Source: Deltaproteobacteria bacterium (GTDB taxonomy: Bacteria; Desulfobacterota; Desulfobaccia; Desulfobaccales; 0-14-0-80-60-11). Taken from it: a stretch of 64,000 nucleotides of DNA. This document shows positions 24,674 through 33,456 of this stretch, one piece after another. The DNA is taken from positions 53,781 to 117,780 of the forward strand of contig JASEFS010000008.1 of NCBI GenBank assembly GCA_030018495.1, in the 5' to 3' direction. The position numbers and the translations under genes are program-made. The notes under the pieces were generated by a model. The model searched no databases. It was given only the letters and a program-made list of their open reading frames with translations, and was not told the origin of the DNA. Numbering within the stretch: the first letter of the stretch is position 1; the number at the start of each line of letters is the position of its first letter.

Positions 24674-26602
24674 CTATTTTTGGCCTTGTTTTTCCTCCAA
24701 GGTTTCCCGAAGAATCTCACCCAGGTTGGAGGTAGCCTCATGCGAAGGTTTCATGTAATCACGGTAAGTGCGCTGCTCCTCCTCGGTTTCCAACCGGCGG
24801 ATGGACAGGCCGATGCGGCGCTCCTGGGGCGAGCTGTGAATTACTTTGGCTTTGATGACGTCACCCACCTTGAGCGCGGCCATTTTGTCCTTATCCCTGC
24901 TCAGTTCCGAGATGTGCACCAGCCCTTCGATGCCTTCCTCGATTTCCACAAATAACCCGAAATCGGTGATGTTGGTGATGGGGCCGGATACGGTGGCTCC
25001 CACGGGAAAACGCGTGTCAATGGTTTCCCAGGGATTGGGGACCAGCTCTTTAATGCTCAGAGAGAAGCGCTCGTTTTCCTTATCGATCTGCAGAACCTTG
25101 GCCTGAACCGTCTGGCCTTTCTTATAGACTTCCGAGGGGTGCTTGAAGCGTTTGGTCCAGGAGATATCGGAGATATGGACCAAACCGTCGATGCCTTCAT
25201 CAATGCCGATGAAAATGCCGAAGTCCGTGATATTCTTGATTTTCCCTTCAATGATGGAGGCCACCGGGTATTTTTCGCCGATCACCTCCCACGGGTTGGG
25301 CTCCACCTGCTTGAGGCTTAAGGAAATGCGCTTGCGGTCCGGCTCCACTTCCAGGACGACCACTTCCACCACGTCGCCCGCGGTGAGAATCTGGTTCGGG
25401 TGGCGGATCTTGCGGGTCCAGGACATTTCCGAAATATGAATCAAACCTTCGACGCCCGGCTCCAATTCCACAAACGCGCCGTAGTCCGTGAGGCTGACAA
25501 CCTTGCCGGTGACCCGCGCCCCGATGGGATACTTTTCATGCACCAGGGTCCAGGGGTCGGGATGGAGCTGTTTGTATCCCAGGGAGATGCGCTCCTTATC
25601 CTTGTCGAAGCTCAACACTTTGACGGCGATGGTATCGCCCACCTTGAACAGGTCCGAGGGATGGCGGATGCGGCCGTAGGAGAGGTCGGTGATGTGCAGG
25701 AGGCCGTCCAGCCCTCCCAGGTCCACGAAAACCCCGTAGTCGGTGATATTCTTGACCACGCCTTCCACTACTTTGCCTTCCTCCAGGGTGGCAAGCAAGG
25801 TGGCCTTGGCTTCGTTTTTGACCTTTTCCAGCAAAGTGCGCCGGGACAGCACCACATTGCGCCGCTTGCGATTGAACTTGAGGACGTTGAAGGTGCAGCG
25901 CTGGCCGATGTAACTATCCGGATTGCGCACCGGGGCCAAGTCCACCTGAGAGCCGGGCAGAAAGGCAAGGATGCCGCCCAGGTCTACAGAAAGGCCGCCC
26001 TTCACCTTGGCCACGATGGTGCCTTCCACCACACCCTCGTTGTGATAGGCGTAGCTGATTTCCTCCCAGATTTTTATGCGGGAGGCTTTATTTTTAGAAA
26101 GAAGGAGAGGTCCTTCTTCATCTTCGCGGCTTTCTAAGAGGGCCTCCACCTGGTCGCCCACCCGAGCGGTGATCTCACCATCCGGAGTAGCGAACTCGGA
26201 GATGGGAATCTGCCCTTCGCTCTTGTAGCCGATGTCCACCATGACGTAGTCTTTGGTGAGGGAGACGATGCGGCCCTTTACCACTTCCCCTTCCTGCACC
26301 CGCCTGAGGCTTTCCTCGTAGAGTTCGGACATCTGCTCCATGTCCGCCTCCTCTGTCGGGATTTCCGGAAAGACCGGGAGTTCGGCAGCTTTTGACGGGG
26401 CCTCCGGTTCAGCGGCAGCTTCAGCTTTCGCAGGAGGTCCCTCGGCTTCTGCCTCGGAGCCCTCGCTGCTTGCCGTTGCTTCGGCTTTAATCTCTTCAGT
26501 CACAGCAGCAGGCTGGGTTTCTGTTCCTTCCTCCAGGGAAGGGGTGTCAAGCTCTTCAGGAGAGCTTTGAGTGAATTGGTAGTCTTTTTCCAAAAAGTCC
26601 AT
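24674..26602 (-). CDS. rpsA: 30S ribosomal protein S1 with an acidic N-terminal extension
   Basis: About 642 residues with six S1 RNA-binding repeats. Repeats are marked by GxV...YGVFVDLGG, YGAFVELEPGVEGLIHISEMSW, FGIFIGIDEGIDGLVHISDISW and FGLFVEIEEGIEGLVHISELS. S1 delivers mRNA to the small subunit. Residues about 10-90, before the first repeat, are an unusual Glu/Ala/Pro-rich low-complexity extension. The ATG at 26602 has AGGGGGA nine bases upstream; a TTG three codons earlier is too close to that site. It lies between cmk and sppA. Confidence 0.96.
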   Translation of the reverse strand: MDFLEKDYQFTQSSPEELDTPSLEEGTETQPAAVTEEIKAEATASSEGSEAEAEGPPAKAEAAAEPEAPSKAAELPVFPEIPTEEADMEQMSELYEESLRRVQEGEVVKGRIVSLTKDYVMVDIGYKSEGQIPISEFATPDGEITARVGDQVEALLESREDEEGPLLLSKNKASRIKIWEEISYAYHNEGVVEGTIVAKVKGGLSVDLGGILAFLPGSQVDLAPVRNPDSYIGQRCTFNVLKFNRKRRNVVLSRRTLLEKVKNEAKATLLATLEEGKVVEGVVKNITDYGVFVDLGGLDGLLHITDLSYGRIRHPSDLFKVGDTIAVKVLSFDKDKERISLGYKQLHPDPWTLVHEKYPIGARVTGKVVSLTDYGAFVELEPGVEGLIHISEMSWTRKIRHPNQILTAGDVVEVVVLEVEPDRKRISLSLKQVEPNPWEVIGEKYPVASIIEGKIKNITDFGIFIGIDEGIDGLVHISDISWTKRFKHPSEVYKKGQTVQAKVLQIDKENERFSLSIKELVPNPWETIDTRFPVGATVSGPITNITDFGLFVEIEEGIEGLVHISELSRDKDKMAALKVGDVIKAKVIHSSPQERRIGLSIRRLETEEEQRTYRDYMKPSHEATSNLGEILRETLEEKQGQK

Positions 26603-26641
26603 GAAAAACAATCCCCCTTATCAGGATTCCTCTAATATTCA

Positions 26642-27325
26642 TTATCCGGTCCGGGCCAGGGCATCCCTGATCACGGCCAGACAGGCGCTCGTTACTTCCT
26701 CCGGCGTCATGCTGGTGGTGTCGATGTGAATGGCGCCGACAGGCGCTTTCAAAGGCGATACGGTCCGGGTTTCATCCTGGCGGTCCCGCGTCGCCAGTTC
26801 GCGCATAGTTCCTTCAAGATCAATGCCAATTTGTCCGCTCTGCCACTCATCCCGGCGCCGGGCCGCCCGAGTGGCCAGGTCAGCGGTAAGAAAGAATTTG
26901 ACCTCGGCCTCGGGAAAAACGACGGTGCCCATATCACGCCCCTCAGCCACCACGCCGCGGTTGCGGGCCAGGTTCCTCAAGCACGCCGTAACCCACCGGC
27001 GCACCTGGGGCACAGCCGCCACCCGGGAAGAGGCCTGGCTTACTTCCGGAGTGCGCAATTCCTGGGCCACCTCCCGCCCGTCGATGAGCACGCGAAAACC
27101 GGCTTCATCAAAGGCGATGTGAGGCTTAAAATCTGCAAAGAAGGCCGACAAAGCCGCCGAATCCTGCACATCCACCCGGCGCCTCAGCGTCTCCCAGGCC
27201 ACGGCCCGGTACAGGGCGCCGCTGTCCAGATAATGGAAACCCATTGCCCGGGCCAGGCGTTTCGCGGCGGTGCTTTTCCCGGCCCCTGCGGGGCCGTCTA
27301 TGGTGATAATGCTTTGCCGCCCCAC
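26642..27325 (-). CDS. cmk: Cytidylate kinase
   Basis: 227 residues with the P-loop ITIDGPAGAGKST at residues 7-19, then YLDSGALYRAVAW, the CMP-binding RGVVAEGRDMGTVVFP, and the LID region LATRAARRRDEW. It phosphorylates CMP/dCMP for nucleotide recycling. The start is a GTG at 27325, immediately after the hisC stop (7 bp), and the gene is followed 39 bp later by rpsA, a widely conserved cmk-rpsA pairing. Confidence 0.95.
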   Translation of the reverse strand: MGRQSIITIDGPAGAGKSTAAKRLARAMGFHYLDSGALYRAVAWETLRRRVDVQDSAALSAFFADFKPHIAFDEAGFRVLIDGREVAQELRTPEVSQASSRVAAVPQVRRWVTACLRNLARNRGVVAEGRDMGTVVFPEAEVKFFLTADLATRAARRRDEWQSGQIGIDLEGTMRELATRDRQDETRTVSPLKAPVGAIHIDTTSMTPEEVTSACLAVIRDALARTG

Positions 27326-27332
27326 CTGAGAA

Positions 27333-28445
27333 CTATAACCCCAAAACCTTTTTAAGCGCCTTCAGGAAGCGCTCATTTTCCTCCGGCAGCCCTACGTTTA
27401 CCCGGATGCAGTCCGGGAAATCGTAAGACTCCATGGCCCTTATGATGACGCCCTCGCGGAGCATGGCCTGATAGACTTCCTGTCCCGGCCGGCCGATGCG
27501 GATGAGGATGAAGTTGGCCTGAGTAGGCACAATGGCCAGTCCCAGCCGGGTCAGTTCCCGGCAGAGGAAGTCCCGGCCCCGGCGCACCAGGTCTAAAGTG
27601 CGCTCCAGAAAGTCGACGTCCTCAAGTGCGGCCCGGGCCCCCGCCTGCGCCAGGCGGTTGACATTAAAGGGGAGGCGCAGTCGGTTCAGGAAATCAAGCA
27701 ATTCGCTGGGCCCGTAGCCGTAGCCGACCCGCAACCCGGCCAGACCGTAAGCCTTGGAAAAGGTGCGCAGGACCACCAGGAGACGGTCCTCCGCCAGGTA
27801 CTCCAGGCCGCGGGGAACCTCGGGGTCGTCGGCGAATTCAATATAGGCCTCATCCAGAACCACCGTGACGGTGGCCGGAACGGCTGCCAAAAAGGCCTCC
27901 CACTCGGCCCGGGAAAAAACGGTGCCGGTAGGATTATTGGGGTTATTCAACAGGACGAGTTTGGTTCGGGGAGTCACTGCTTGAGCCACCGCGGGCAGGT
28001 CAAGGTGCATGTCCCTCAAGGGCACGGCGCGAAAGACGCCGCCCACCGCCCGGGTCAACAGGCCGTACATGAGAAAAGTGTGGGCGGTGCTCACCACCTC
28101 ATCCCCCGGGGACACCAGCGCCCGGACCAGGAGGTCCAGAATTTCGTCGGAGCCGTTGCCCAAAATCAGTTGTTGGACCTTGATGCCCAAATGGCGGCTC
28201 AATTCCTCTTTTAAGTAATAGGCGTGGCTGTCAGGATAACGGTGCAGGCTGGCGAGTTCGGCCTGAATCGCGGCCAGGGCCTTGGGTGAGGGCCCTAAAG
28301 GATTTTCATTGGAGGCAAGCTTGATGGCGTCGGTCAGGCCCAGTTCCCGGGCCAGTTCCTCCAGGGGTTTGCCCGCTTGATACGGGGTCAATTGGGAGAG
28401 ATGTGGCTGAATCAGCGATGTTATGCTTGCCGCGGTCTGCGCCAT
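27333..28445 (-). CDS. hisC: Histidinol-phosphate aminotransferase
   Basis: 370 residues from the ATG at 28445; the frame is open further upstream but those residues have no family resemblance. Class I/II aminotransferase motifs: IKLASNENPLGPSP, the cofactor region LGNGSDEILDLL, NNPNNPTGTVFS, LDEAYIEFAD, and the PLP lysine in RTFSKAYGLAGLRVGYG. It transaminates imidazole-acetol phosphate in histidine synthesis and may act on other aromatic 2-oxoacids. It heads the hisC-cmk-rpsA-sppA block. The AT-rich start region has no strong ribosome-binding site. Confidence 0.93.
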   Translation of the reverse strand: MAQTAASITSLIQPHLSQLTPYQAGKPLEELARELGLTDAIKLASNENPLGPSPKALAAIQAELASLHRYPDSHAYYLKEELSRHLGIKVQQLILGNGSDEILDLLVRALVSPGDEVVSTAHTFLMYGLLTRAVGGVFRAVPLRDMHLDLPAVAQAVTPRTKLVLLNNPNNPTGTVFSRAEWEAFLAAVPATVTVVLDEAYIEFADDPEVPRGLEYLAEDRLLVVLRTFSKAYGLAGLRVGYGYGPSELLDFLNRLRLPFNVNRLAQAGARAALEDVDFLERTLDLVRRGRDFLCRELTRLGLAIVPTQANFILIRIGRPGQEVYQAMLREGVIIRAMESYDFPDCIRVNVGLPEENERFLKALKKVLGL

Positions 28446-28853
28446 AAAAAAAACATTATGTGGATTTCCGGGGAAAGCCAGAGGAGCCTTTGAGTGAGTG
28501 GGATCGTGAGAGTGATCAAGTGAAGCGGTAAACGATGCCAACGCTTAAGGCGCAGGGCCCAATCCCAGACACTTGGACGGGGCCGCCTCCTTTTCCCTTA
28601 TCCTGTTGTATTTTAGTTAGTTACGGTTAAATTATGCAGCCGTTTTCGGTAAATTGTACAAAATCATTTCTTTCATACCGCAAATTGCTTGTAAATGCAA
28701 GAATTTTCGGGCGCGGTAAGATTCCGTCTCTCGGGCAAAAGAACTGGCAGACCTGACGGCTGTTTTTACTATTATACCTGAAATTGCGACTTTGCAAAAG
28801 CTTCACTTTTCCTTTGGGACTGCGGCTTTCGGGCAAGAGGAGGCAAGCGCGCC
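28446..28853. other. Intergenic region
   Basis: About 400 bp between the acyl-CoA synthetase stop and hisC, all on the minus strand. It likely carries the hisC operon promoter. It is AT-richer than its surroundings. I see no gene, RNA signature or clear repeat. Confidence 0.45.
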
Positions 28854-30935
28854 TTACGGCTTCCGGATGATCCGGGCATCCACCGCCCAACAACCTGCCG
28901 GGGAGGCGATCAGCGGGTTTATATCGCATTCCTGCAGTTCGGGGTGCTCGACCGCCAGGCGCGACAAATTCGCCAAAGCCTGGGCCACCGCGTCCAGGTC
29001 AACCGGGGGCTCGCCCCGGAAGCCGGTGAGAAGGCGGTAAGACCTTAATTTTGCCAGCAGGGCGTGGGACTGGGCCATGCTCAGCGGCGCCAGGGTTTGG
29101 GCGGTGTCCCGCCAAATTTCCGTATAGACGCCCCCCAGGCCGCACACCATTACCGGCCCGAAAGTGGCGTCCTGCTTGACGCCCAAGAGAAGTTCCCGCC
29201 CTTGGGCCTGCTTTTGCACCAGGATGCCCTCCAGGCTTGCCTGGGCATTATCGCTTTGCACCTTTTCCTGCAAGCTGTTAAAGGCCCGGCGCACCTCCTC
29301 ATCATTGGAGAGATTGAGCACCACTCCTCCCTTATCGGACTTGTGGAGCCACTCGGGGGCGATCACCTTGAGGACCACCGGGTACCCCAGTTCCCGGGCC
29401 AGGTCTGCGGCCTCCCCGGCTGACTGGCACAAAGCGCCGGGCACAGTGGGAATCCCATAGGCCGACAAAAACTCCAGAGCCGCTTCACCCAGCAGGTTTT
29501 GCTCGGCCCGATGCGAGAATTTCCCAGGAGCGGGGGCAGAGATATTCAGATTCTCCGCAGGCACGGATTTGATCAGGTGATACTGGTGCAGACGCGCCAG
29601 CCCGTGGGCGGCCTGCTCCACGGAAAAATAGCAGGCTACTCCCTCCACCCTTGCCAAATTCCGGTTCAGCTCATCCCGATAGTCCCCGTAAAAAGCGAGT
29701 ACCAGGGGTTTGCCGAAGCGTTCCAGGTTCAGGGAGGCCACGAACTCGGGGGTGACGATATTGTTGCGGTGCAGGGGTGAAGACAGGCCCGGCAGCATGG
29801 CCATGACGCCGTCGATTTCCGGGTCGGCCAGAAAGCCCGCGATGGTTTCTTTGGCCACTTTGAGGAAATCCCCCGTCTTCATGCCGATGGGCCAGAGGTC
29901 CACAGGGTTGTGCAGGCGGTGCCAGTAGGGGCCTAAAGGCTCCACGGCCTCCTTGACGGCCTGCGGCAGACGGCCGGGTTGGAGGCCTGCCGCGGCCAGA
30001 GCGTCCAGGGCGATGATGCCCAAAGCGCCGCTGGGAGTGGCGATGCCGATCCTGGGGCCTTTGAGGGGCGGGAGTTTCCGCAAGGCCTGGATGGTGTCCA
30101 GCAAGTCCTGGGCATTTGCCGCCCGCATCACTCCGGCCCGCTCGAAGGCCGCGGAAAATACGTCGTCTGCGCCCACCATGGAGGCGGTGTGGGAGAGCGC
30201 GGCACGGGCCCCGGCTTCGCTCCTGCCGGTTTTCAAGACCACTATGGGTTTGGCGCGGCTGAGGCGGGCCGCAACCTCCAAAAATCTTCTCCCGTTAACC
30301 AGGCCCTCCATGTGCAAGGCAATCACCTCGGTTTCCGGGTCGCGTTCCAGATACTCCAAAAGGTCCTCAAAGCCCACGTCGCAGGCGTTGCCGATATCGA
30401 CGGCCTTGCCTAGCGGGCCGGTGAAGGACTCGGAACCCACCTGGGGCGCGCCGCTTTGGGCGATAAGGGTCACCCGCGGCGGCTGCATCACCCGGGGAAC
30501 GTCCACGAACGCGGTGGTGAAGCCGGTGAAGTTGTTCATGACGCCCATGGTGTTGGGGCCGACGATGCGGGCATTATGTTCTTTCGCCAAAGCCGTCAGC
30601 CTGGCCTGAAGTTTTCTCCCCTTGTCGTCGGCGTCCGCAAAGCCCTGGGAGATGATGACATATCGGCGGATCCCTTTGGCCAGGCAATCTTCGATGACGT
30701 GCACCACCCGGTCCCGGGCCAGGGCGATGACGGCCAGGTCCGGCGCCTCAGGCAGGTCGCGGATCCGGGAATAAGCCTTATGGCCCAGAATTTCTCCGGC
30801 CTGGGGATGGACCACAAAAATCTTCCCGCGGTAGCCGAAGCGCAGCATCATTTCCAAGCCGTTGTAAGCCCCGACGCCGGTTTGCCGGGAGACGCCGACT
30901 AACAGGACGGAGCGGGGATTGAAGAAAAGTTCCAT
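28854..30935 (-). CDS. ADP-forming acyl-CoA synthetase (acetate-CoA ligase type, alpha-beta fusion)
   Basis: 693 residues. The N-terminal half is the CoA-binding/ligase part: NPRSVLLVGVSRQTGVGAYN, YVIISQGFAD, GPNTMGVMN, SQSGAPQV-like ALIAQSGAP, and the phosphohistidine segment ALSHTASMVGADDVF. The C-terminal 220 residues are an ATP-grasp domain (GYPVVLKVIAPEWLHKSDKGG, then GRELLLGVKQD). Such enzymes convert acyl-CoA + ADP + Pi to acid + ATP, the energy-conserving step after 2-oxoacid oxidoreductases. It could therefore cash in the acyl-CoA made by the por-type complex in this window, though the genes are 25 kb apart. Confidence 0.9.
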   Translation of the reverse strand: MELFFNPRSVLLVGVSRQTGVGAYNGLEMMLRFGYRGKIFVVHPQAGEILGHKAYSRIRDLPEAPDLAVIALARDRVVHVIEDCLAKGIRRYVIISQGFADADDKGRKLQARLTALAKEHNARIVGPNTMGVMNNFTGFTTAFVDVPRVMQPPRVTLIAQSGAPQVGSESFTGPLGKAVDIGNACDVGFEDLLEYLERDPETEVIALHMEGLVNGRRFLEVAARLSRAKPIVVLKTGRSEAGARAALSHTASMVGADDVFSAAFERAGVMRAANAQDLLDTIQALRKLPPLKGPRIGIATPSGALGIIALDALAAAGLQPGRLPQAVKEAVEPLGPYWHRLHNPVDLWPIGMKTGDFLKVAKETIAGFLADPEIDGVMAMLPGLSSPLHRNNIVTPEFVASLNLERFGKPLVLAFYGDYRDELNRNLARVEGVACYFSVEQAAHGLARLHQYHLIKSVPAENLNISAPAPGKFSHRAEQNLLGEAALEFLSAYGIPTVPGALCQSAGEAADLARELGYPVVLKVIAPEWLHKSDKGGVVLNLSNDEEVRRAFNSLQEKVQSDNAQASLEGILVQKQAQGRELLLGVKQDATFGPVMVCGLGGVYTEIWRDTAQTLAPLSMAQSHALLAKLRSYRLLTGFRGEPPVDLDAVAQALANLSRLAVEHPELQECDINPLIASPAGCWAVDARIIRKP

Positions 30936-31136
30936 GTATCACCAATAAATAATTTGATTGCTATAAACAGAACAGCCGCTTGTATAAAAAAACGAGGGCC
31001 TGCCTCGATTATTCTTGCCCAGGGTGAGCTAATTTATTGCCGGAGCACAAAATATTATCGCTCATACCGGCCTCTCCTACAAGAAAAGCATTTTGATGAG
31101 GGTTTCCGCTACGACTTTTGGTCTGGGTCGTTTCTT

Positions 31137-31174
31137 CCTCTCCCCCCTGGGGAGAGGATCGAGGTGGGGGGAAA
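31137..31174. repeat. Dispersed repeat (CCTCTCCCC/GGGGAGAGG palindrome)
   Basis: CCTCTCCCC (31137-31145) pairs with GGGGAGAGG (31149-31157) and is followed by ATCGAGGTGGGG. The same element in opposite orientation starts at 63962. It lies downstream of the DUF72 gene. Confidence 0.65.
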
Positions 31175-31196
31175 AACCTGATAGGGGCCGGCGAGT

Positions 31197-31937
31197 TCAG
31201 TCCTCCGCCAGCATCTCCTGGAGTTCCAGGGCGTTTTGGGCCGCGTAGCCTGCCTGGTCGTTGTCGAAATAGCAGAACACGTCCTTGCCCCGGTCGGTCC
31301 AGGCTCTGATGTCCCTGGCCCATTTCGCCAGCGTCTCCCGGTCATAGCTGCCCGCATAAGCGCCGTCAGGGCCGTGAAGCCGGATGTAAACAAAATCCGC
31401 GGTCACTTCCTTGGGCGAAAGGTAGCCGGCTATTTCAAAAATACAGAAGGCTGCGCCGCGGTCGGCCAGGACCTGAAAAGTCTCATCATTAATCCAGCGC
31501 GGATCGCGAAATTCCAGGGCGAAACGGAAGTTTTGCGGTAGAGCCGCCAGAAAAGAACGCAGCCGCTCCGCATTGAAGGACCAGTGAGGCGGCAGTTGAA
31601 AAAGGATGGGCCCGAGTTTTTCTCCCAGATCCGTCATTCTCTCCATGAACTTGGCCAGTGATTCCTCCGGATCCTTGAGCTTCTTCATGTGGGTGATGTA
31701 GCGGGAGGCCTTGGCCGCAAAGATGAAGTCAGAAGGCACCGTGTCCTTCCAGGTCTTGAGAGTCGAGCTTTCCGGCAGCCGATAAAAGGAATTGTTGATT
31801 TCAGTGGTATGAAACTTCTGGCAGTAAAACTTGAGAAAATCCTCCGAGGCCACGGACCTGGGATAGAACGGCCCCTTCCAGTGCCCGTAATGCCAACCCG
31901 AAGTGCCGATGTGAATTCGCTGTCTATTAGCCATCAT
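31197..31937 (-). CDS. DUF72 (YecE-like) protein
   Basis: 246 residues, normal for DUF72. It opens with IHIGTSGWHYGHWKGPFYP, the diagnostic TSGW motif, then TTEINNSFYRLP, FAAKASRYITHMKKLKD, GPILFQLPPHWSF, FALEFRDPRW and a C-terminal CYFDNDQAGYAAQNA. It has a TIM-barrel fold and no established biochemical function. Two adjacent ATGs at 31937 and 31934 are possible starts. It precedes a dispersed repeat and follows a UspA gene 30 bp upstream on the same strand. Confidence 0.9.
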   Translation of the reverse strand: MMANRQRIHIGTSGWHYGHWKGPFYPRSVASEDFLKFYCQKFHTTEINNSFYRLPESSTLKTWKDTVPSDFIFAAKASRYITHMKKLKDPEESLAKFMERMTDLGEKLGPILFQLPPHWSFNAERLRSFLAALPQNFRFALEFRDPRWINDETFQVLADRGAAFCIFEIAGYLSPKEVTADFVYIRLHGPDGAYAGSYDRETLAKWARDIRAWTDRGKDVFCYFDNDQAGYAAQNALELQEMLAED

Positions 31938-31967
31938 CCAATTAACTTAAGCAGCAACAAACTTCCG

Positions 31968-32435
31968 TCAAGTTTCGCCTTGATGGGCTTTTAAGGTAAG
32001 TACCGGACAGGAAGCCAGTCGCACCACTTTTTCGGCTACGGAGCCGAAAATGAAGCGGCCCCAGCCCGTATGGCCATGGGTGGCGATGATAATCAAATCA
32101 ATTTGGTGCTCCTGGGCCGTCCGGATGATTTCCTGGGCCGGGTCGCCGGGAGTCAGCACCGACTGAACGGCCAGGTCTGGAGGCACCCTCTCCTTGATCA
32201 CCGCTTGCAGGGCTTTTTCTGAGGACCCAACCAGTTCCTGCTGATAAAGGGGGAGATCAAATCCCGGCGCAAAAGTGGCTTCGGTTACCGGCCCGGGAGA
32301 AGGAATGGGCGGGATGACGTGCATCACCCAGAGTTCGGCCCCGAAATGCCGGGCCACCTCTCCGGCCACCTTGAGAGCTTCATAGGAAGGCTGGCTGAAA
32401 TCCGTAGGGCAGAGAATTCTTTTGACGGCAAGCAC
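31968..32435 (-). CDS. Universal stress protein (UspA family, ATP-binding type)
   Basis: 155 residues, one Usp domain. It begins KRILCPTDFSQPSYEALKVA and ends IIIATHGHTGWGRFIFGSVAEKVV, which contains the G-x2-G-x9-G-S/T nucleotide-binding motif, then CPVLTLK. UspA proteins accumulate under starvation and stress. It is 45 bp downstream of the FecR-domain gene and 30 bp upstream of DUF72, on the same strand. Confidence 0.93.
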   Translation of the reverse strand: MLAVKRILCPTDFSQPSYEALKVAGEVARHFGAELWVMHVIPPIPSPGPVTEATFAPGFDLPLYQQELVGSSEKALQAVIKERVPPDLAVQSVLTPGDPAQEIIRTAQEHQIDLIIIATHGHTGWGRFIFGSVAEKVVRLASCPVLTLKAHQGET

Positions 32436-32480
32436 CGGAGCCTCCTGGTCCGAAGAGCTGGTTGACCGCCTGCTGCCGTT

Positions 32481-33365
32481 TTATTGGGCTCGCGGCCTGA
32501 TAATGATGGCTTCTCCCGGCGGCGGAACCCGGGGCGGCACATACAACCCCCCCTGAAGATTGCGCACCTGATCCTGCTCGCCGGGCAGCCCGTCGCCGAA
32601 GGGCGGCAGACTCCCGTCAGCGAGCGGCTTGCCGGGAAACCGGAAACCGGCGGGCGGCGTATCCAAAGGAAACACCGACGCCCGGGAGCCGTCCAGAAGG
32701 TCCAGGAGGTTTTCCAATGGCTTGACGTCGTCCCTGGTAAACGGCACCGGCGGCGTTGGCGGCTGATCGGCACCCACCTGGGTGTATTGTCCACTTTTTA
32801 CCAGCATCAGGCCCGCGATCTCCGGAAAAATGTTCCTCACTTCCAGACCGCATCTTTCAGGAATGACAGTCCTGTTAGTTTCACAGGCCCGGTAGACATA
32901 AATGTCAGTGCGATTGGGAAGCAAATACGTGAGCCACTCCGTGCCCCTCACCCCCATCACCGCGGTATGCGTTTTTATCACAAAATCCGGCTGGTCCGCC
33001 TGATAGATTTTGGCTACCGCGGTTTTCACCAGTCCCAGGAATACCTGGAGCACCGCCTGGCGCTGGCCTTTTTGGGGATCGAAGAGGTATTGCTCCACGG
33101 CCACCCGGCTTTCCGGCCCGATGGTCAGGACGGTGTCATCCACAAATTGGATCTGCGCCCTGGAGGCTGACTTGGTGCGGACGATATCACCCACCTCTAC
33201 CTCGCCGTTAAGCTGCGCAGGAGCGGCGGGAAGTTTTCCTTGCCGGAGAAAATCTACCCGCCCCTGCACCTGGATGAAACGGCCCGCCGCGGCCTGCGCC
33301 TGCACCACCGCAACCAAGCCCACCAGCAGCACCAGGAGCAGGCAGAAAAATCTGTTGGGTTTCAT
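32481..33365 (-). CDS. Secreted FecR-domain protein
   Basis: 294 residues with an N-terminal signal peptide (FFCLLLVLLVGLVAVV, cleavage near QAAAG). Residues about 28-150 form a FecR domain: GRVDFLRQGK, VEVGDIVRTKSASRAQIQFVDD, LTIGPESRVAVEQY, and THTAVMGVRGTEWL, the family's most conserved part. The C-terminal third is Pro/Gly-rich. It lacks a cytoplasmic anti-sigma region, so it is a periplasmic or surface protein rather than a classic FecR regulator. GAGGTGA lies six bases before the ATG. The next gene upstream encodes a TPR beta-barrel protein; FecR/beta-barrel pairs often form surface systems. Confidence 0.88.
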   Translation of the reverse strand: MKPNRFFCLLLVLLVGLVAVVQAQAAAGRFIQVQGRVDFLRQGKLPAAPAQLNGEVEVGDIVRTKSASRAQIQFVDDTVLTIGPESRVAVEQYLFDPQKGQRQAVLQVFLGLVKTAVAKIYQADQPDFVIKTHTAVMGVRGTEWLTYLLPNRTDIYVYRACETNRTVIPERCGLEVRNIFPEIAGLMLVKSGQYTQVGADQPPTPPVPFTRDDVKPLENLLDLLDGSRASVFPLDTPPAGFRFPGKPLADGSLPPFGDGLPGEQDQVRNLQGGLYVPPRVPPPGEAIIIRPRAQ

Positions 33366-33456
33366 AGCTCACCTCTATATCGCGCCGAGCCAGCGGCTTT
33401 CTCTTCCATATTGCCGGCGGCAGCTTTCAGCATCCCGGTTATCCTAAATAAAACAA

